Assembly (NCBI GenBank): GCA_963702195.1
Contig: OY969725.1
Location: 496,001 to 560,000 of the forward strand
Direction: 5' to 3'
From: AC-56 sp963702195
Lineage (GTDB): Bacteria; Actinomycetota; Thermoleophilia; Solirubrobacterales; 70-9
Length of the DNA stretch: 64,000 nucleotides
The notes beneath the pieces were generated by a model. That model was not told the DNA's origin, did not search any database, and worked only from the letters and a program-made list of their open reading frames with translations. Below are positions 61,443-64,000 of the stretch, piece after piece; the first letter of the stretch is position 1, and each line of letters opens with the position of its first letter. Position numbers and translations under genes: made by a program.

Positions 61443-61478
61443 GAGGGCCCCGCCGCCCATCCCGGGCGGCGGGGCCTC
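61443..61478 (-). terminator. Strong intercistronic hairpin between the SBP and OppB genes
   Basis: GCCCCGCCGCCC (61447-61458) pairs perfectly with GGGCGGCGGGGC (61464-61475) around a 5-base loop, with flanking GAG/CTC pairs. It lies about 40 bp after the binding-protein stop and 18 bp before the OppB ATG. Such hairpins stabilise the upstream message and let the abundant binding protein outnumber the permease. Confidence 0.65.
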
Positions 61479-61516
61479 TCCGTTGCCGTCACGTGACCGT
61501 CCCTGGTCCGTTCTAA

Positions 61517-63427
61517 CTACGGGTTGGTCAGGGACGTATAGGCCAGATCCCATTCGCCGTTGAACAGGTTGGCCACGCCGTTCACGTCCGTGGAGCGGAC
61601 GAGGACGTCGTTGTCCCAGACCCATGGCACTGCCGGAGCCTGCGCCATGATCTGATCGTCGATCTGCCCCCAGGTCTGGGCCCGCTGCTTCTCGTCCGTG
61701 ATCGTCACGGCGTCTGAGATCGCCTTGTTGATCTTCGGATCGTTCAGCTGCGGCCAGTTGGAGTTGTTCGACGGGTTGATGCTGTCCCCGCTGAACGGGA
61801 CCTGGAGGATGGACTGCGGATCATTGAAGTCCTTGATCCATCCAACGTTCGGGCAAACCTGCGGTTGGTTCGCCGGAACCGAGCAGAACTTCGTGTACAT
61901 GATGTCGTGCGCGACAGGCTGGAAGTTCACCTTGAACCCCAGCTCCTCCAGCTGGTGCTGGAACACCGTCGCGGTGTCCTTGCCAGGCGGAGCATCGTCG
62001 CCCACCATCGTGATGTTGCACACGGAGCCCGTGCACTTGCCGCTCTTGAATCCGGCCTTCTGCATGTACGACTTGGCCAGGGACGGGTCGCCGTTCGGGT
62101 TCTTGACGAAATCGAGGTCGGGACCCTGCAGGCCACCGGCCTCATCGAACCCTGGAATCAGCGGCGGGATGAAGTGCGTGGCCACCGGTCCGAACAGCTC
62201 CCCGCCGCGCGTGTTCCGCAGCGCGGTGCGGTTCGAGTTGGCGATCACTGCCTTCCGGACATTGAGCCCATCCTCCGCCGACATGCCGCTGCCGGGCCCG
62301 AAGGGCGCCTTCGTCGTGTTCAGCGCGATGTAGCGGTTACCACCCGACGGCACCGCGACCATCTGGTCCTTGCTGTACTTCGAACCCGTCGCGACCTGCT
62401 GCACGACCGTCTTCGACGGCGGGAAGTCGCCGCTGATCTGGTCGTTGCCGGAGAGGATCTTCTGCGAGGCCGACGTCGGATCGCTGAAGCCCTCCTGGAC
62501 GGTGATGCCGTCCAGGTACGCGGGACGGTAGTCGCCTTCCTTTTGGCCGGTCCAGTTCGGGTTGCGAACGAGCTGAATCTGCTTGCCCGGCTGATAGCCC
62601 GTGAGCTTGCCGGAGCAGCTGGAGCTCTGCGCCTTGGCGGTGTGCGTCGAGGAGTCGACCTTGACGTTGCAGTCGTTCTGGACCATGTACGGCCCGGTGA
62701 ACGTCACGTACTGTCCGTACGTGGACGGGCTCTCGGCGTCGTACTTCTTCGCGTACTCCTCAGGCACGGGCGCGCTCACCGGCAGCGACAGCGCCTGGAT
62801 CACCGGCACCGACGAGGACCGCGTGAGCTTGAGGACGAGCGTGTGGTCGTCCGGCGTCGTGATCCCCGAGATGTTCGGTGCCGCGGTCTTGTTGGCCTTG
62901 ACCGCCTGCTCCGCCTGCTTGAACCCGACCAGGTCGGACAGGTAGGCCGGCGTGTAGCCGTTCGGTACACCAGGCAGCAATGACCGCTCGATCGCGTACT
63001 TCACATCCTGCGCCTTGACCTCGCGATCGACGGGCGGGCTGTAACGGACCCCGCTCCTGATCGCGAAGGTGATCGTCTTGCCGCCGTCGGTGACCTTCGG
63101 CTGACCGTCAGCGAGGTCGGGCACCGGCTGGGTGGCGTTCGGAGGCCAGCCCATCAGGGTGCGCTGCGTCGCCAGAGTGAGCGAGTAGGTCACCTGGTAG
63201 TAGGCGGCGCCGGGGTCCATGTAGTCGACGTCCCCCTCGTTGAGCTCGGTCAGGGTGCCACCCTTTTGAGCGTTGTCGGGCGCCGCCGTCGGAGCCTTGA
63301 AGTCCGACGGAATGCCCGACGCACTGCCGCTGCTGCTACCGCCACTGCTCCCGCACGCCGACAGCACGCCGGCGAGCGCGAAGAGAAGCAGCGCAGGCAA
63401 CACCAGCCTGAGCCTCGTCAATCGCAT
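61517..63427 (-). CDS. Peptide-binding lipoprotein of family 5 (system B)
   Basis: A 636-residue binding protein, starting MRLTRLRLVLPALLLFALAG with lipobox LSAC and a Gly/Ser linker. Family 5 features are GTLTELNEGDVDYMDPGAAY near 55, FAIRSGVRYSPPVDREVKAQ near 120 and EDGLNVRKAVIANSNRTALR near 385. Several Cys pairs (DCNVKV/SCSGK, CTGSVC, CSVPANQPQVC) suggest disulphides, which are absent in the system A protein. It is longer than usual for the family (about 520-550). The substrate is probably peptides. Confidence 0.9.
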   Translation of the reverse strand: MRLTRLRLVLPALLLFALAGVLSACGSSGGSSSGSASGIPSDFKAPTAAPDNAQKGGTLTELNEGDVDYMDPGAAYYQVTYSLTLATQRTLMGWPPNATQPVPDLADGQPKVTDGGKTITFAIRSGVRYSPPVDREVKAQDVKYAIERSLLPGVPNGYTPAYLSDLVGFKQAEQAVKANKTAAPNISGITTPDDHTLVLKLTRSSSVPVIQALSLPVSAPVPEEYAKKYDAESPSTYGQYVTFTGPYMVQNDCNVKVDSSTHTAKAQSSSCSGKLTGYQPGKQIQLVRNPNWTGQKEGDYRPAYLDGITVQEGFSDPTSASQKILSGNDQISGDFPPSKTVVQQVATGSKYSKDQMVAVPSGGNRYIALNTTKAPFGPGSGMSAEDGLNVRKAVIANSNRTALRNTRGGELFGPVATHFIPPLIPGFDEAGGLQGPDLDFVKNPNGDPSLAKSYMQKAGFKSGKCTGSVCNITMVGDDAPPGKDTATVFQHQLEELGFKVNFQPVAHDIMYTKFCSVPANQPQVCPNVGWIKDFNDPQSILQVPFSGDSINPSNNSNWPQLNDPKINKAISDAVTITDEKQRAQTWGQIDDQIMAQAPAVPWVWDNDVLVRSTDVNGVANLFNGEWDLAYTSLTNP

Positions 63428-63473
63428 CTTCCGTTCCTTTCGGTTGGGATGAGGTTGTGCATTTACTAGTCGA

Positions 63474-64000
63474 TCAAGTCTTCTTGGCTCGCGGGTTCAG
63501 CGCGTCCTGCATCGCATCGCCCACCAGGTTGAAGGCGAGCACCGTGAACAGAAGCGCCAGCCCTGGGAACAGCATGTACCACCAGTAGGTGTTGAAGTCG
63601 GGCGTCGCGTCGGCGATCATCTGCCCCCAGCTGGGCTGGTTTGTGACGCCCACGCCGAGGTAGGAGAGGGCGGCCTCGTACAGGATCACCTGCGGGACCA
63701 GGATCGAGGCGTACACGATGATCGGCGCGGTCAGGTTGGGGAGGAGCTCGCGGAAGATGATCCTCCCGTGGCCCGCGCCGGACGCCCGGGCCGACTCGAC
63801 GAACTCCTTCTCGCGAAGGGACAGCGTCTGGCCGCGGACGATCCGGGCGATGTAGGTCCAGCTCGTCACGGCGATCACGAAGATGACGACGCCGATCCCG
63901 GGCTTGATCGCCGGCACCGGGATCGCGAACAGGCCGAAGGCGAGCAGGATCAGCGACACGATGCCGAGGCCGATGGCGGCCACGTCCACGCCGCGCCGGA
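63474..64000 (-). CDS. Oligopeptide ABC importer permease, OppC/DppC-like (system B, 5' end outside window)
   Basis: The last 175 residues of a permease reach the window edge without a start. IGLGIVSLILLAFGLFAIPV and VVIFVIAVTSWTYIARIVRG are membrane segments. The EAA loop is REKEFVESARASGAGHGRII, and NLVGDAMQDALNPRAKK is the usual OppC C-terminus. Its position before the binding-protein gene, not after OppB, is unusual. Confidence 0.9.
   Translation of the reverse strand, partial: RRGVDVAAIGLGIVSLILLAFGLFAIPVPAIKPGIGVVIFVIAVTSWTYIARIVRGQTLSLREKEFVESARASGAGHGRIIFRELLPNLTAPIIVYASILVPQVILYEAALSYLGVGVTNQPSWGQMIADATPDFNTYWWYMLFPGLALLFTVLAFNLVGDAMQDALNPRAKKT

Overview
The window is 64 kb of GC-rich DNA from a bacterial chromosome. 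GTG, TTG and possibly CTG starts, NTGA stop/start overlaps, an F420-type PPOX oxidoreductase, a PAS-GAF-GAF-SpoIIE phosphatase paired with an RsbW-type kinase, and many secreted FG-GAP/subtilase-like proteins suggest an Actinomycetota member, most likely class Thermoleophilia. That placement is inference from gene content. No rRNA, CRISPR array or transposase was seen.

Layout. 0-9.7 kb: a dolichol-phosphate-mannose-synthase-like glycosyltransferase, a DUF445 membrane protein, a cyclophilin, an operon of an RTX-like protein with two phosphoesterases, and an anti-sigma kinase/phosphatase pair. 9.7-25.5 kb: a frameshifted ceramidase-like gene, two tandem giant subtilase-fold proteins with altered catalytic residues, a phosphotriesterase-family hydrolase, a UspA protein, an apparently intact subtilisin, TadA, nicotinate phosphoribosyltransferase, and a 48-residue membrane protein behind a c-di-AMP (ydaO-type) riboswitch. 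25.7-29.4 kb: two secreted glycosidase-like genes. 29.4-30.2 kb: a gene remnant and a MazF/RHH toxin-antitoxin pair.

30.27-38.60 kb is interpreted as an integrative element at the 3' end of tRNA-Ser(GGA). A 15-bp copy of the tRNA 3' end lies just beyond the integrase stop codon. The element carries integrase, excisionase-like and zinc-finger genes, then a secreted clan GH-A glycosidase-like gene and a TolB-like propeller gene. The last two are duplicated in tandem, with sharply bounded near-identical blocks next to diverged ones.

38.7-51.6 kb: a TrpB2-type tryptophan synthase beta, a PPOX/YtoQ/small membrane protein operon, tRNA-Ser(CGA), a second c-di-AMP riboswitch before an NlpC/P60-like secreted protein, an ABC-2 exporter, an MFS transporter, a deletion chimera of an MFS gene and an ECF sigma gene, an esterase, a SanA-like protein, a candidate structured RNA before a zinc-ribbon protein, and a large secreted protein.

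51.7-64.0 kb holds two oligopeptide/dipeptide ABC importers on the minus strand, one complete (SBP-B-C-D-F) and one in the order C-SBP-B-D-F whose first gene runs off the window. A 49-residue membrane protein separates them. The secreted protease- and glycosidase-like proteins together with two peptide importers fit a heterotroph that degrades polymers outside the cell and imports the products. The two c-di-AMP riboswitches tie a wall enzyme and an uncharacterised small membrane protein to the same second messenger.
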